DNA of 64,000 nucleotides from Lathyrus oleraceus (taxonomy: Eukaryota; Streptophyta; Magnoliopsida; Fabales; Fabaceae). Under the pieces are notes generated by a model that was not told the origin of the DNA, made no database searches, and was given only the letters and a program-made list of their open reading frames with translations. The DNA is taken from the NCBI RefSeq assembly GCF_024323335.1, contig NC_066579.1:236643475-236707474 (forward strand). Reading direction: 5' to 3'. Shown here piece by piece: positions 1-13,200 of the stretch (the stretch's first letter is position 1; the number at the start of each line of letters is the position of its first letter). The translations under genes and the position numbers were made by a program.

Positions 1-847
1 CAGAGATTCTTCCACATCTTTTTCCAAAGGCGGAGTTCTTAACGCATACCCAAACTGTCTGACTGCCAGAGAAGGATTGTAGTTGATACTTCCTCTTCTT
101 CCTACCAATGGTACATTCGGAAAGTTCCCACAACTATGAATAATATATGCCCGAAGAAAGCTTCGGTCTGACCACCAAGAAATATCTTCAGCTCTCAACC
201 CCATCAATCTCTTCGACCAACTCAACGAGTCCTTGACATCAATAAACGCTCCTGACTTGGGTAGGTGGGAACTGAACCACTTATGAAACAAGGGTGCACA
301 ACAATTCAATAATCCTCCCCTTCTATTCTCATTCCTGTGATGCACTGAATGAAAGAAGTCTCCCAACAAGGTCGGCACCGGGTTTCCCAGCGCAAAAAGG
401 CGTATTGCGTCTACGTCCACAAATTTGGCAACATTGGGGAACAGGACAATCCCATACACACAAAGAGCCAACACAACACCGAAACCCCTCTGATCACCTT
501 CTTCAAGCTTCTTCCATGCTGAGATCGGGCAGAAACTCGGAACTCTAGAACAACAACTGTGACTTGATAGGAACTCTGAGAAAACTGGAAATCTCCTCCA
601 AAGTAGGGACCAAGATATACTCTGGGAATGTGAAACACCTCAATGGAGGGTCATAGAACTGCAGCAGTGTGAAGAGAGCGTCATGTTGATCTTTGGAAAG
701 ATCCGTAACGAAACTCAGAATCAAACCGTACTTCTTCCGGAATCCTTCTAGAGAACCGTGATCCATTAACTTCATCAGCTGTTGAATGGGCTCCAAACAA
801 ACTACATGAAACTTGTAGGTGACATGTCTCTTTCTGCCAATGTCCAT
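1..847 (-). pseudogene. ORF1 of Ogre-like element B (DUF7745-type), broken and cut by window edge
   Basis: The first 100 residues (847-545) are open and start MDIGRKRH. They contain the block FPEYILVPTLEE, the signature seen in legume DUF7745 proteins (compare ORF1 of Ogre D at 25456). Downstream the same protein continues in other frames: translations of 540-1 give the expected conserved segments (a VDVDAIRLF-like stretch, LGNPVPTLLGD, NVPLVGRRGSINYNPSLA, VRQFGYALR). At least one frameshift near 540 and another near 330 are therefore needed. The protein has no known biochemical function. In Ogre elements it lies between the 5' LTR and gag, as here. The upstream leader (848-1701) and PBS support the assignment. 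This copy cannot be translated as one protein. Confidence 0.75.
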
Positions 848-1701
848 CTTAAGAGAACCAGAAAACCCCGACCGGAATCAAGACGAAGATGTAAACCCCT
901 AGTAATAGATAAACATGTGTTAAATGATATGAATGCGGAATGATGTGAATGCAATGCAGTGGCATGTCAATCAGGATTGTTGTATCTGCTTGAACATCTG
1001 TCAGGTTGCACTGTCTGAATACGAAATCAAAACTCTGCTTTAACAAACCGGGTTGGTTGGAGGTTAAGGTTTCCTGAATTTAGCCCGCCCCTTACTGGTA
1101 GGTTCTAAGAATAGAAGTTCGTCTGCTTCAGCCCTTCAGTCGAGAATAATACATTTACCACTGAAGGTTTGGCATTATTACGGGATAAAAGACCTCCATT
1201 GACTCCTTTCAACAGGGTATCCTAGAGTAAGTTCCTGGTCTCGGGGTCCTCGGATTGAGCAGCGAGAATGCGCCCACCAGAGCTAACATAACCGCGTCTC
1301 GGAGGAGAGGCCTCGACTGAGTTCTCGGGAAATGGTCACCAGAGTCGAAGATTTCTAAAGGAACATCATGCCGTTACGGAACACCCGTGGGACAGAATAT
1401 ATCCAAAAGAAACCTCGTCTGGAATATGGGTCTTCATGAACGACTTAACGTAGCAACATGCCACGCAAGCCTCATGACTATCCACTGTAAAACCTGTGTG
1501 TACGCTCAAGCCTGGGTAGTATGCTTACCTCTTATAGAACATCCCATCCCAACAAACAGAACCAGCAGATACGGCAATCACATGTACACAATGCAATAAG
1601 ATAAAGCAGGTAAATGCTGAAAAATAGATAACTGTACAAAAGAAATGAACACCCAATAAACAAACAACCTACAAAAGCTAGGAGGGACTCTCTTAGGGAA
1701 A
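848..1701 (-). other. 5' leader of element B
   Basis: This stretch lies between the PBS and ORF1 of element B. No coding similarity was seen on either strand; short open frames here lack any recognisable motif. It is read as the untranslated leader of the retrotransposon. Confidence 0.6.
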
Positions 1702-1726
1702 CAGGGTCCCCAGCAGAGTCGCCAGC
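1702..1726 (-). other. Primer binding site of element B
   Basis: On the minus strand the bases directly after the LTR end read gcTGGCGACTCTGCTGGGGA, complementary to a tRNA ending in AGAGTCGCCA. Ogre elements are reported to use tRNA-Arg for priming; the tRNA identity here is taken from that knowledge. It abuts the LTR end at 1727. Confidence 0.8.
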
Positions 1727-3203
1727 TGTCGCAGCCAAAAAAAAATAGGAGTGCGAAAAAAACAACCGGCGAAGAAAGGAAATGACAGAAGAGTCGCCAC
1801 TGTGCGTTATTTATCCCAAAGGAGGGAAAGGAAACGCTTGAAGTAAACCTGGAAAAAGGAAAGGAAAAGACAAGGTCTCGCAACCAAATCTTGGGTTCGG
1901 GAGTCGATTATGCGAAGGGAAGGTATTAGCACCCCTACGCATCCGCAGTACTCTACGGGATCCACTCTTGTTGTTCTTGTCTAAAGGGTGTGGGTTTATC
2001 TAACGTACTATTTACTAAAAGGGGGGTCAAACGAAAATGACTCGCGCGGATGTCGCATCCACTGCATACGTATCTCATCTGAATATGAGAATCAAAGTCT
2101 TCGTAGCTCGGCTACCTATGGGTTAGGGGGATGTATGCTCGGTAAGACGTCACGTCTTATGCCTAACGGGTTAAGGGTTGTGTTTTGGGAGAACGACGTT
2201 ACTACGCAATCTACCGGATGCTCGACCTTTGGAGACTTACTCGTCTGTAGTAGAAGGAGTAAACGTGTTCTTAGGAGAAAAAAAATCAATGAGTTTGTTT
2301 GTGTTAGGGATGCTCATGCAAAAAGGCAGTCCTAGACGATGGAACCGCGCTATCTTACTTGACATGCAAACGGGAGACTATACGAAGCCTAGCAATTCTA
2401 TGGGGAGACGATCACACCATACAAAACAAATATGCATAAAGTAAACACGCCAACAAGGGGGCTCAAACATACATGGGTAGGGCTTTAGTCAATTGGGGTC
2501 ATATCAACCTCGACAAACAAGCCATGGAAAGGTAATCAAATGGGCTCTTAACCACTGACAATGAACGTCAGGGTGAGCAGATCAAAAGGGTAATGAGGAT
2601 AAGACCTCATAGATCTTAACCCTGGACAGGGTGAGCTCATGACAAGGCGTGGGGGTTCAGAAAGATGGAACCCTCTCCACTGACCGACCAGACAAAAGAT
2701 CTTGAGCTTTTGTTCTGAAGCATCGACACGTAGTGTGATCTTAAAGAACGACGCACTGAATAACGGGGATTGACTACTAATCCCTTTTATCCGTCAATTG
2801 CCTCTTCATGGAGGTCTTTAGGCACAAAAATAAACACACAAAAACATTGCCTCCTATCGAGGTCTTCCAGCTAAGAAAGCGGTAAAATGCGGGAAAAATA
2901 AAGGGGTCAAGAGATCTACCGCACGGATAAAAATCCGAAGTAATAGCAACTAACGACACAAGAAACCCGAAGATCCCTCAAGCTAGCACCATCAAAGAAA
3001 GCGACTCAGTACAGGTAATCGGAATAAACCTCCAGGTGGTATCCCACAAATAAAGTGGAATACCAAGCAAGCTATCTCTTCAAGAGTCATGTGAGCCCTC
3101 ACAAAAACTCAACAAACAGGTTAGAGTAACAGGATGGAATCAGGAGAAAACAATACCATGATGAAGACAAAACAGATTAGGGCAAACAGAAAAGCAACTG
3201 CTG

Positions 3204-3866
3204 TCGCGATCTCTGCGGCTTCGCTTAGCGAAGGCTTAGCGAAGCTTCGCTGCAGGCTCGCCCAGCGAAGCGGCTAGCGAATGCCTGCGGGTTTTGGGTT
3301 CTCCATGGATAACAGTACGATCTCGGCAACCCAAACCCTATGGTATCCAACAGCAACGAAACGATTAAACATTCAAGGTATTGTTTACACATTCATACCT
3401 ATCTAAACCTGTGGGCAAAGCCTAACGATACCTCATACATTCAGAGAGTTCAAATTGAAAGCATAGAGTAATGGGAGTAAGGGCAAACCTGATTAGAGAG
3501 ATCGATTAAAATCGAATGGCCCGACTAGGTTTGCAAAGCAATGTTAGAGTTTGCGTGAGACGGGGGTGAAAAAGTGTGTGAGTCAGAGTGAAATTTTCAG
3601 AGCTATCTGGAGGCTGCTGCAGATTAGTTCGTCTCTCCCCTTCTCTCCCTCTTTTTCTCTCTAGCCTTTTTTTCCTTTTGTTCCACTGAAACTCTAGTAT
3701 TTATAACCTGATTTTCGTGGCTTGGTGGGCTCAAATGAGGGCAACTCAGGCCCATGACTTTCTGTTATTTCTCTCAAAACGCGTGGGCTTCGCCTAGCGA
3801 AGGATCTGCTCGCCTAGCGAGCATGACAGTTCAAGGTTCGTTAGGCCAACCACGCTGCTCGCCTAG
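3204..3866. repeat. TTCGCTTAGCGAAG / CGCCTAGCGA palindromic motif clusters
   Basis: Two clusters lie in the U3 of LTR B: about 3204-3290 (TTCGCTTAGCGAAG, CTTAGCGAAGCTTCGC, CCAGCGAAGC, CTAGCGAA) and about 3785-3866 (TTCGCCTAGCGAAG, CTCGCCTAGCGAG, CTCGCCTAG). The last motif is continued beyond solo LTR C at 8786-8795. The core TCGCnTAGCGA is an inverted repeat. Solo LTR C inserted exactly in one of these motifs, and the TSD cctag is part of it. Confidence 0.75.
3698..3706 (-). promoter_or_regulatory. TATA-like box of LTR B
   Basis: The minus strand reads TTATAAATA within the LTR, upstream of the leader. This is the expected position for an LTR core promoter, but no transcript evidence is available. 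Confidence 0.4.
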
Positions 3867-5138
3867 TGTAACACCTCAAAATTTGCCCTCCTCTCTTGGG
3901 ACTAGCTTAACATATTGCATATCATTTTTTTAGGTCATTAGGCATTGCATATTTGCATATCATATGGCAACATTGAGCAAGTCATCCTCCTAAGTCTTGA
4001 TCAGAAGATAAAGAGGTTAAGATGCAAGCTGAGGGTTTCATGAATTGATCATTGACCATCTGAGGATGTGTGATTCAAATTAGGGTTTCATGGTTCCTCA
4101 AGGAGATTGAGAATCATCTTGGTTGAAATGGTACATCATCATCATCATGGTTTTATTATCACCAAGAGATTCATTATGCTTGATTAGATACCTTGAGATT
4201 AGGGTTTTGACCACTGGTCAACCCTAATCATCTGCATTGGTGCCAATCAGGGCTTGTGAAGAAGATGAGGTTTTCAATGGATATGGGGATCATCATATGG
4301 TTTTATTGAGATTATGGAAGCTAGGGTTTCATCATTGAGCCATTTCATCAGGAGTTTGAAGCTCAAGTTGATCAATGCACAGCCAATTCATCTATCAGTC
4401 AACAGAAGTCAACTGTGGTCAACTGTGCCTGAAATGGTGGATTTGGAGGTGGGAGAGGGTTAGAGACACTTCATTCATGTCCAAACAAGTTTCATTTGAC
4501 ATTTCAAACATCAAGAATGAAGAAAATAAAGTCAGATGGAAACTTTCCAAAAATAGAAAGTGACTTGTAATTGAAAATTGCCAAAAATGGAAAGTTTTTC
4601 TCCTCAAAATTACATGTCCAAAAGTGTTTCAAATGAAATTTTGTTCAACATGAAAGTTGTAGATCTTGCTCTCACCTTTCCAAAAAGTCCAAGAACATGA
4701 ATTTCTCATTTGTGGTTGGCAAGATATGGATTGATCATTGTCCAAAAAAGTTGAATTTCAAAGTGGCATAACTTTTGATTCACAAGGCCAAATGGAGTGA
4801 GGTTTCTTTGAGCAAAATTATTTTGATGTCCTCTATCCAAAACAAGCATTACCTGTCATGAAAACTCATCACACAAAAAGTCCATTTTTCAAGTGAACCA
4901 ATTTTGAATTTGGAGGGAAAAAGTGCATTTTGAGAAATAAGCCTTGTTTTCACATGATTCCAATTGCATTAGCTCACCAATACCATTTGAAACTTGCTGC
5001 AACAAAAAAAATTCTACTGTTACATTGGTTTTGCATAAGTGAGGGTGGATTGGCTAATTACCATTTAGCATAAAAGTGAATTTTCACTAATCACTCACAT
5101 TTGGCTAAACTTGATTAACAAAATGGATTAGTGCATCA

Positions 5139-5145
5139 TATAAAT
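5139..5145 (+). promoter_or_regulatory. TATA-like box of solo LTR C
   Basis: TATAAAT occurs in AT-rich DNA about 1.27 kb into the LTR. It is the most TATA-like site in this part of the LTR. It is a weak call from sequence alone. Confidence 0.3.
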
Positions 5146-8040
5146 GGTTAATCATAACTGTTTTTGAGATTAACATTCATTCATCTCAGATCTAGATCCA
5201 AAATTGCACAATTCTCTCAACTTTTCATCTTCATTTTTCTGCAAATTCTCCAAGAACCTAGCCAAGATCTTCTTTGATTCATCACCTACAATCATTGTAG
5301 AAGCTTTTGCAAGCAAGGATTCTTCACATTCAAGCAAAATCAAGGACTGTTACAAGAAGGTTCATCCATGGAAAATCGAATTTCTGAGCAAATCAAGCAC
5401 TATTGAGCCAAGGCCTTGCATCCATTCACTTCTACAAACATCATTGATCATCTGTTTTTGCTTTTGGAAGCTTAAAGCGCGCGATTCACAACTGGCATCA
5501 AATTAAGGTCAGTTTTTGAATTCAATGATTCATGAAATTGATTGATGATTTGGATAGGTCTTACTTCGTAGGATGATCTGCAATTTGTTTCACTAAATTT
5601 GGTTGAGAAATGAGAGAGTTATGTGAATTGGAAGTTTCATGCATGTTTATGTTTTGATTCGATTCTCTTTAATTAGCAAGAATTAGGTCAAAATAATTAG
5701 AGATTGTGAATGTACATTGAAAGACCTTTCTGATGATATAAGGTTTGTGTGATTTGGTGAAAGTTTGTTCTTGAATGATGAACACGTGAAGAACGCGTAT
5801 GAACATGAGAAAATTTTCCAGAAAAATAGTGTTTGATCCAAAATAAGCGCTACTGTTCATGGTTAAGGTGTTTGTGCGCGCGCTGAGGTCAAATGCGGAC
5901 ATGCTTCGATTCCGTGCTCATGCAATCCACTTTTGGCTTTTGTATTTTATTTCCACATGTTCACATGTTTCACATGCCTTATTTCACTTTTTTTTTTATC
6001 TTTTTCATGACATTAGAAAATCCATATCTCATTCAATTTTTGTCCAAATAATGTGAGATTTTTTTCACCATGATCCTTGTAACATCTACTATTGTTTGGT
6101 GATTTTTCCAAAAATTGTGCACGTGTGGTTTTTGGAATGGCCTAGGGTTTGTATGAACATGTGTTTGCTTGCACATTGCTTGGTATTTTGATCATGAAAT
6201 GATGATGCTTAACTGGATGGAGCTGAAATTTTGCATGCTTATTCTAGAGACCTTAATGGACATTTTGGTATAGAGTTTGTGATTTTTTCTTTCCTGGATT
6301 GTGAGATATGAGCTGTTGAATCTAGGTGTGACAATTTGTGTCACACCATGTCTTACTTGACTTCATGAATTTTGTTTCCATGCCTATTGAACTTGAAATG
6401 AGCTGAATTTTTGCATGTGGATACTTCTGGATGTTAGGTTCAGATGTGAATTTTTCTGGAATTTGTGGATGTGTTTCCAATTTGATTGAGAATTTCCTTT
6501 CTGTTTGACCAAATGTGGACCTTTTGTGAGTCATGTTTTTAAATGTTTTGTGGAATTCTTGATATGTATTGGATAGACTTGAAATTTTGTGGAGTGATTA
6601 TAGACACATTAAGGTTTGTCATGGTTTTGGTTTGGTGCATTTATCATGTTCCTACACTGTTTTATGCTTGCTTGAAGTTGATACATGATATTGTGCCTTG
6701 TTTGGACTTGTATGAGCATGCTTTAACTTGATGAATTTAATTGACTTGCTTCCCATTGTCCAATTGGCTTGAAATTTGGTGTGATTGACATGTAATGAAT
6801 ATTGTTTAGCTGTGATTTTTTTTGGAGATTTATTGAATTGTTTTGGATTGAGTTTGAATTGATTCATTCTGTTTGGTCCAATGAGCTTCTAAATGACATG
6901 CTTTGCACTATTTGCTTCATGAAATGATAATGGTTGATGATATGAACATGGGACCAATTGGATTTGTTTCTAAATTGATTGAACTTTATTTTTGACAATT
7001 TTCATGTTCTGTTTTGAAATATTGATCCCATTTTGACCCTAGGCTTTGTCCTAGGGGTTTGCTTCTCATGATTGAGTTGTGTTTTCAGGACAAAAGGCCA
7101 ATGGAATGGAGGAATTAATACACTTGGCTTGAGTTGCTTCTTTTGATTGATCTTGATTAACATTAATTCTGTTTTGTAGGTGGTTTCTAATTCATTTGTG
7201 TTGAGCTTTGGCTTGTGCTTTGCTTGATGCATTGCTTGTGTACAGTTAACTGTGTAATCATTAACTTGTCTGTTTAACTGTTTGAACTGTGTATTGACTG
7301 AATTAGATTGATTTCAGGTACCTTAGTTGCTCTAGTTCATTTTGAACTTGCTTGTGCTGTTGCTTGGTTGTGTTAACCAATTGAGGTAGAATTTCTTTTC
7401 TCCATGTAGTCTGGAAGACCTGGCCTGTTACTTGGCCAGGCACCTGTCTGAAGTCCTCCTTAAGAGGCGATGTTTGTGCTTGTTTATTTTTGTCCCCAAG
7501 CAGGAAAAGACCTTTGTTAAGGCAATTGGCAGACACAAGAGGTGTGTAGTCCACCTCCTGCTAATCTGTGTGTCTTCCCTTGGCTCACATTACATGTTGA
7601 TGCCTTGTGGATCCTAACCCAAGATCCATGTACAGTTGTACAGTTGAGTCAGTGTCATAAGTGTAGAAGGGTTCCCACTTTCTGGACCCACACTTCCTTT
7701 GTCTAAAGCTCTCCCTGGCCAGGGATAAGAGCTGTGAGGCACACCCTTCACTTCCACTTCATCTGGCTTCACCTTGACTCTCAATGTCAAGGTTAAGAGC
7801 TAACATCACCTGATACAGTTGACTTGCTTTGGCAGTCTAACCCTTGTTTGAGCCACCTCTGTTTGGATATAGTGTGTGCTATTTGTGATTGTTTGCTTTG
7901 CTGTGCTTTGCCTGTTTAGGATTAGCTTGCTGCCTGTGCAAGTTAGGATAGAAACCATAACTTAGGGATGATATGCATGATAACATCTAGGCTCGAGTCC
8001 AGCTCCATAGTAGTGTGTCTCCCTTTGTATCTGGTTAGAA

Positions 8041-8495
8041 TTTCTTTCCCGTTCAGGGGAACTACGTTGCCCTGATCCTCATACCAGATGAGGTACGTAG
8101 GCAGGAGGTCGCACGAGATCTCTCCGGGCACCTTTTTTCTTTTTGTGTGTGTTTGCTTGACAGTTGCTAGGCTCGAGTTCCCGACTCCTTAGTAACTTGT
8201 TGCTTGTTTGTTCTTGTGTGTGTAGGAGATGGATGTAAGCCCAGCCATTGGCATTCCGTATCCTCTTGTTGTGTGCTTGGAGTCAGGTATAAGTCCAGCA
8301 AGTGGCATCTGGTTTCCAGTGTGGGTTTGTTTGGTTCGGAAGCTGATGTAAGTCCAGCGATTGGCGTTCGGGTTCCATGTTTGCCTTTTTGTGCGTGTGT
8401 TTGTTTCAGCGTGCGTGAGCCGAACTACGGTAGCTCTGATTCTCGTTCCAGACGAGATACGTAGGCATAAGATGCGATATCCTATCGAGCCCTCT
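8041..8495 (+). repeat. Short imperfect direct repeats in the 3' part of solo LTR C
   Basis: Three copies of a unit like GATGTAAGTCCAGCGATTGG occur at about 8232-8257, 8287-8312 and 8345-8371, spaced 55-58 bp. They lie between two copies of a longer block containing GAACTACG, CCAGAtGAGgTACGTAGGCA and a GC-rich tail (about 8050-8130 and 8418-8495). The TACGTAGGCA motif recurs at the equivalent place in the LTR of Ogre D near 24212, so it appears to be a conserved Ogre LTR element. Confidence 0.65.
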
Positions 8496-9054
8496 CCCCT
8501 CTTCCTCCACCTGTGTTGTCTTCAGTGTGTGTGTGTGATGTTTGTTTTAGCAACCTTTTTCTATCTTTTGAGCGTGGATCCCGTTGAGTACGACGGACGT
8601 GAGGGGTGCTAATACCTTCCCCTTGCGTAACCGACTCCCGATCCCTTTCTCTTTGGTCGCGAGACCATCTTTTTCCCAGGTTTACTCTGAGCGTTTCCTT
8701 TCCCTCTTTTGGGATAAATAACGCACGGTGGCGGCTCTGTGTTGTTTTTGTTTTAGCCCGCCGGTTGTTTTTCGCGGATGCGACACCTAGCGAGCATGAC
8801 AGCTCAGGAACAGATTTTTGCTCCTTCAAGATTAGCGTTCTGAATGATGAATAAACCCCATTTGAACTTGTTGGAAGTAACTCAAGTCTTTCCCTTGTGT
8901 TGACTGATCACCCGGATAGAACCCACAAAGTGTCTTGGATGATGTTCAAGCTTCTTGGATCTGATTCTGATTGACATGATGAAATGCAATATGAAATGTT
9001 AAATGACCTAAAAATGAATGCATGAATGAGGAGGGCAAATTTTAGGGTGTTACA

Positions 9055-10200
9055 CCACCCAGTAATCGGTGATATATCTCCTGGATAATTGCTCTTATCA
9101 AGCAATTCATCCCCCGCCGAGTCATCTTTCATTTACCCTTATTTGGTAATGATTGTTGCTCCCCTTGGTTGGTCATCATTTTATACCCAGTAACCGGTAT
9201 CCCAATGTCCTCTCTTTTCGGTCGATTTATCCTTTATTAACCCAGTAATCGGATGTGGATAATCTTCCATGCGAGTATGTTATCTACGTTATGACGGTAA
9301 TAGATAATATGTCTCATGCGTCTTCAGTCGAAGTCTTCTTCTTCCCCAGTTGAGTAAGATTCGTATTTCCTTGAGGAATCGAATGCCCATCCTGTAAGTC
9401 GAGATTGCTTTTTCATCCCTCCTTTAGGATGATGAGTGTTTTGGATATGATCCCAATTCACGCCTGGTTGGTCACTTATTATATTCCCAGTAACCAGTAT
9501 CCCTGGTGTTCCTTCCTTCTGCTCCCTATTATGACATTAGTCCCCTGTGGAGTCAGATTTCCTGAGTTGAGATGTACCTTTTGGGTCCTCCTCAGATGTT
9601 TCGGATGATTGATATCTCTCACCCTTATACCGGTCTTAGATATTCTTTCTCCCTGAGCGTGTTGTTCTCTCACCCAGTAACCGGTGTTTTGAAAACATGT
9701 CTCTCTTTGAGTTTATTACCCAGTAATATCTCGTTGTTTCTTCCTCAGCCGAGTCCTTTGTAGACATCTCCGTCTAAGTCCAGATTTTTATCCGAAGTAT
9801 CCTTTGCAGATAGTTTTCTTGTATTGGCATATTCCTCAATACATGCATCTTTGTGTCAGCTCGAGTCTTTCCATTGACTTATTTTCATGGAATCCCTTTG
9901 TGTCTCCCAGCAAGTTTTCAAGTCGTGACCTGCTCACGGATTCTTACCTTTTTCCCCAGAGTCTCTGTTTCCCTAGTGAGTGTGTTACTCCTACGGATTT
10001 TCCAGTTTCTCCCGAGTTCTTTTCCTTTGTGGCAATTATTCACCATGAAGATTTTATTTTTGCATACATACATTTGCATCATGAGGTCTCTTAGGGACCA
10101 AAATTCGTCTCTTTGTTATTATTTAAGCCCATTCTATCTCGTCGAGACGAAGATTTTAACCTTCATATCTCCGGCTAGAATGACCTTAAATAGGGGAATC
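9055..10200 (+). repeat. 3' untranslated region of Ogre A with CCCAGTAAyCGG repeats and PPT
   Basis: Six imperfect copies of CCCAGTAAyCGG occur near 9057, 9185, 9240, 9486, 9671 and 9718, at irregular spacing of about 50-250 bp. Related CCCAG motifs lie near 9345 and 9906. The segment ends with the purine-rich tract TTAAATAGGGGAATC (10186-10200) directly before the LTR start, which fits a plus-strand primer site. The open frames at 9804-10317 show no domain and are not taken as genes. Confidence 0.7.
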
Positions 10201-13200
10201 TGTAAGATCCTAATTTTGACCCTAAGATCCCTCATGGCATTGTATCATTGCTCATTGCATTTCCTCAAGGATCATAGCATGTTTGGCTCCTTAACCCTAG
10301 GGGTAGGATTTGTGTGAGTGGTTTGAGACCACCAAGCATGCTTGTATTGTATATTATTGCTTTTCTTATTTTGATTACTAATCAAAAGCACAAAAATATG
10401 TCACTAACTCTTTTTGTTTTGAAGCTCAAGTGATCATGTGCTTCCCATGCTCCTAAGAGGCTCCTAAGCTCAATGAAGTGGTTAGATGAAGATGAGAACA
10501 AGCATGACAATGGTCCACAAAGTTCCTAATCATCATATATGTCTCCCAAGTATCTCAATTTTCCAATTTTATCAATATAACCCAAAGGGCTTGAGGTTTG
10601 TTTCCCAAGGAAACCCTAATTCAACTGTGCATTGATTGTGCCTTGCTCATGAAGCAACCTCAACCTTTGATCAAATTTAATCAAGGGAAGTTCTTTAATT
10701 CATTATTTTATGCATATATGAGCATATGTGAGGATCCTCAATCATTCATTCATCAAGATTTGAAGTTTGGCCTTGAGAAGTTGACCAGTCAAGTCATCTG
10801 ACTAAACTGAGGATCACTGAGACACAACTTGTGATGTGTTTGTCAAATGAAGATGACCCCAAGATAAAAAATCTTATTAAGAACCATATGAACAACTTTC
10901 ATGTTCATAAAAAATCCATTTGAAACTTGGAAGGTCATCATTCATTTCAAAACATTATAGATCATTTTGACTGAAATCCTAATTTTGGGTCAATTTCCCA
11001 AGGACCTAACTTCCTTATTTGTTATGATTGTGAGGTCATACCAAATGCGTTGGAAATATTAAGATGTATAATTAAAATTTTATGTTGGACAAAATTTAAT
11101 AATCCTAAAATAAACACATGTGATAATACAAAACATTATAGGTCACTATGGACCTAAGTCATTGAATTTGAAAAATGTCCATATTAAAGTGCCCATAACT
11201 TTCTCATTAAAAATCCAAATGATGCAAACCTTAAGTCTAAATTTATCATCTTGAAAATATATACAACTTTTATGTTGGAGGTGTTTCCATTTTAGGCTTA
11301 CATCACTGAAAATGAAGGGCTTGAAAGTGGTTGCTTTTGTTGAAATTTTTCAAAGGGATCCTAGACATGTTTTGTACCCAAAACTTCACAGCCAGTTTTC
11401 ATAAATTTCCAAACTCCAAATGAATTTTTTCCCAACATGACTTTTGTTCTTTATTCCAAGGGCTTTCCAACCATTACTCACATGACCATTTTTGGATTTT
11501 CCATGACAGAGTTTCAAAGAGCTTAATATTTATGCTCATTTTTGCAATTCACATCATAACTTGGAAGGCAAGCTTGTGCAGCCTATTGTGCACGTCCAAT
11601 TCAACTACATTTGATCTAAGCATGCATTTCCATTCATTCTTGGGCTTTTCACGCGCATGTACAGGCCCATGCATGAAGGATCCAAGTTTCATGCACACGA
11701 GCCAAACACCACCTTGCATCCATTCCAGCTATAATAGAAGCTCATACTCATTCAAATGATAACCACAAGGAGATCTGAAACACTGCTAAATTGAAAACCA
11801 AGCCCTCACCTAAAGGAATTTCAGATTTTTATTTCATTTTCAAGCTTGAATTTCAACATCGTTAGTTGATCTTCACAACTCAATTCCTTAGCCATGCATC
11901 ATCATCACACTTCCAAAGCAAGATTGGATCAAAAGCTTGGAGAATTCGTGCTGTTTGAAGCTGCATTTCAGAGGTAGAACCTCAATTTTTCTTGATCTAG
12001 ATCTTGCAATATGATGTAAATTCCTTTGGTTTTTGTTGTTTTATGAAGTCCTCATGCATGAGGCAGGCCAGTGGTGGTCTCAATTTTGCAAATCATGCCA
12101 TTTCAAATCAAGCACGATGATCTTCAAGCTCAGGTTTCTCTCTAAATAGAAACTTTGAGGAGGATCCATGGTTACAGGGGTGATGTACATCATCTCAGCT
12201 TCATTTTGATATCCTTAGTTTTCATTTTCATTAAAGTTTAATTCCTTGCGTGTGGTGGCCGAAATTAGTTGTCTGGCCGGAGAAGATGGTGGTTTCCACC
12301 ACCATCCCCATGTGGGAGCTTCAGGTCCATTGGATCTTGATGAAATGTTATAATCTCGGCCTTTCATTTGGTTGACTTGATTTAATACAATGTACTGCGC
12401 GTTTGACCAAGGCACATGGTGTGACCGCGCCTCTGCACCCTCAGATCAGTGCCACGTCAATTAATGAATTGATCTGAGGGTGCTAGTTTTTTCTATTTTT
12501 CTTATTTCTGTTTTAATTTCATTTAATTCCTTTTATTTTCAAAAATTCATAGATATTTTATTTGAAGTCACAAAAATATGAAACCAATGCCAAAAATTTT
12601 CTTGAAAAATCTAGTTTCATATTTTGATTTTTAATCCTTTTTGTGACTTCATTTAATATTTTTTGTGAATTATTTGGTTTTAATAGTTTTAATTCATTTT
12701 AAAATACTTTTTGATATTTGAAAAATCCAAAAATATTTTCTTAACACATATGGATCCTGATAAGTCAATGAAAAATAGTCTCATCAATTTCTTAATTGAT
12801 TTGAGATTTATTTGAGATTTTAATTCATATTGTGTTATTTTTATTGTTTTTAATTGATTTTAAATAGTTTCTGATTTCAAAAATTGTTGGAAAAATTTGT
12901 CAAGGTTTATTTGACCATGTTAGACCTATGAGAATTTAATTGGACTTGTTGAAGTTGATTTGAATTGAATATGAGGTTTGACCATATTTTGTCCATTTTA
13001 TTTTGCATTTAATTTTAATTTCAAAAATACCAAAAAAATATGTTTGACTTGTGACCTTCATTTCTCTTCTGTTTACCATTGGTTGATGATGATTTGATTC
13101 ACTTTTGACCAATTGAATTTGATGCTTGATTTCTCTTTTCATTCATTTCATCTTCATCTCATTTCTTTTTATTTTGGCCAATGAGTTAATGTCTTATGGT

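Larger units (their letters stand above)
3867..8785 (+). mobile_element. Solo LTR C (Ogre-like), 4.9 kb, with 5 bp TSD
   Basis: The sequence begins TGTAACACCTCAAAATTTGC at 3867 and ends GGATGCGACA at 8785. It is flanked by the identical pentamers cctag at 3862-3866 and 8786-8790, a perfect target-site duplication. No internal domain is present, so this is a solo LTR left by recombination between two LTRs. Its start and end resemble LTR B (TGTAACACCC...; ...CGGATGCGACA against ...GGCTGCGACA), so it belongs to a related family although it is twice as long. The block GGGATAAATAACGCAC followed by GGTGGCGGCTCT lies near 8710-8740. The open frames inside carry no domain and are treated as chance. 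Confidence 0.92.
1..9054 (-). mobile_element. Ogre-like Ty3/gypsy element B, 5' part
   Basis: This is the 5' part of a minus-strand LTR retrotransposon; the rest lies left of the window. Read on the minus strand it has an LTR beginning TGTAACACCC at 9054, an LTR end GCTGCGACA at 1727, a PBS at 1726-1702, a leader, and an ORF1 of the DUF7745 type that runs off the window. The LTR is split by solo LTR C; without C and one TSD copy it is about 2.4 kb. The element sits inside the 3' untranslated region of Ogre A, whose sequence resumes at 9055. Its own target-site duplication cannot be checked because the left end is outside the window. Assignment to the Ogre/Tat group rests on PBS type, ORF1 and LTR-end similarity to the other Ogre LTRs here. 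Confidence 0.8.
1727..9054 (-). repeat. 5' LTR of element B, split by solo LTR C
   Basis: The LTR is in two pieces: 8786-9054 (start, TGTAACACCC) and 1727-3866 (body and end, GCGACA). Joined, they measure about 2.4 kb, roughly half the size of the Ogre A and D LTRs. A TATA-like box lies at 3706-3698. Near the end the conserved block of a GGGATAAATAACGCAC type and GTGGCGACTCT is present around 1800-1825 (minus). The U3 part carries clusters of TCGC/TAGCGA motifs. There is no coding potential. Confidence 0.8.

Noticed and set aside
9804..10317. Open frames of 96 and 154 codons before and across the start of Ogre LTR A
   Set aside because: They lie in the 3' UTR of Ogre A, one runs across the LTR boundary, and they show no domain.
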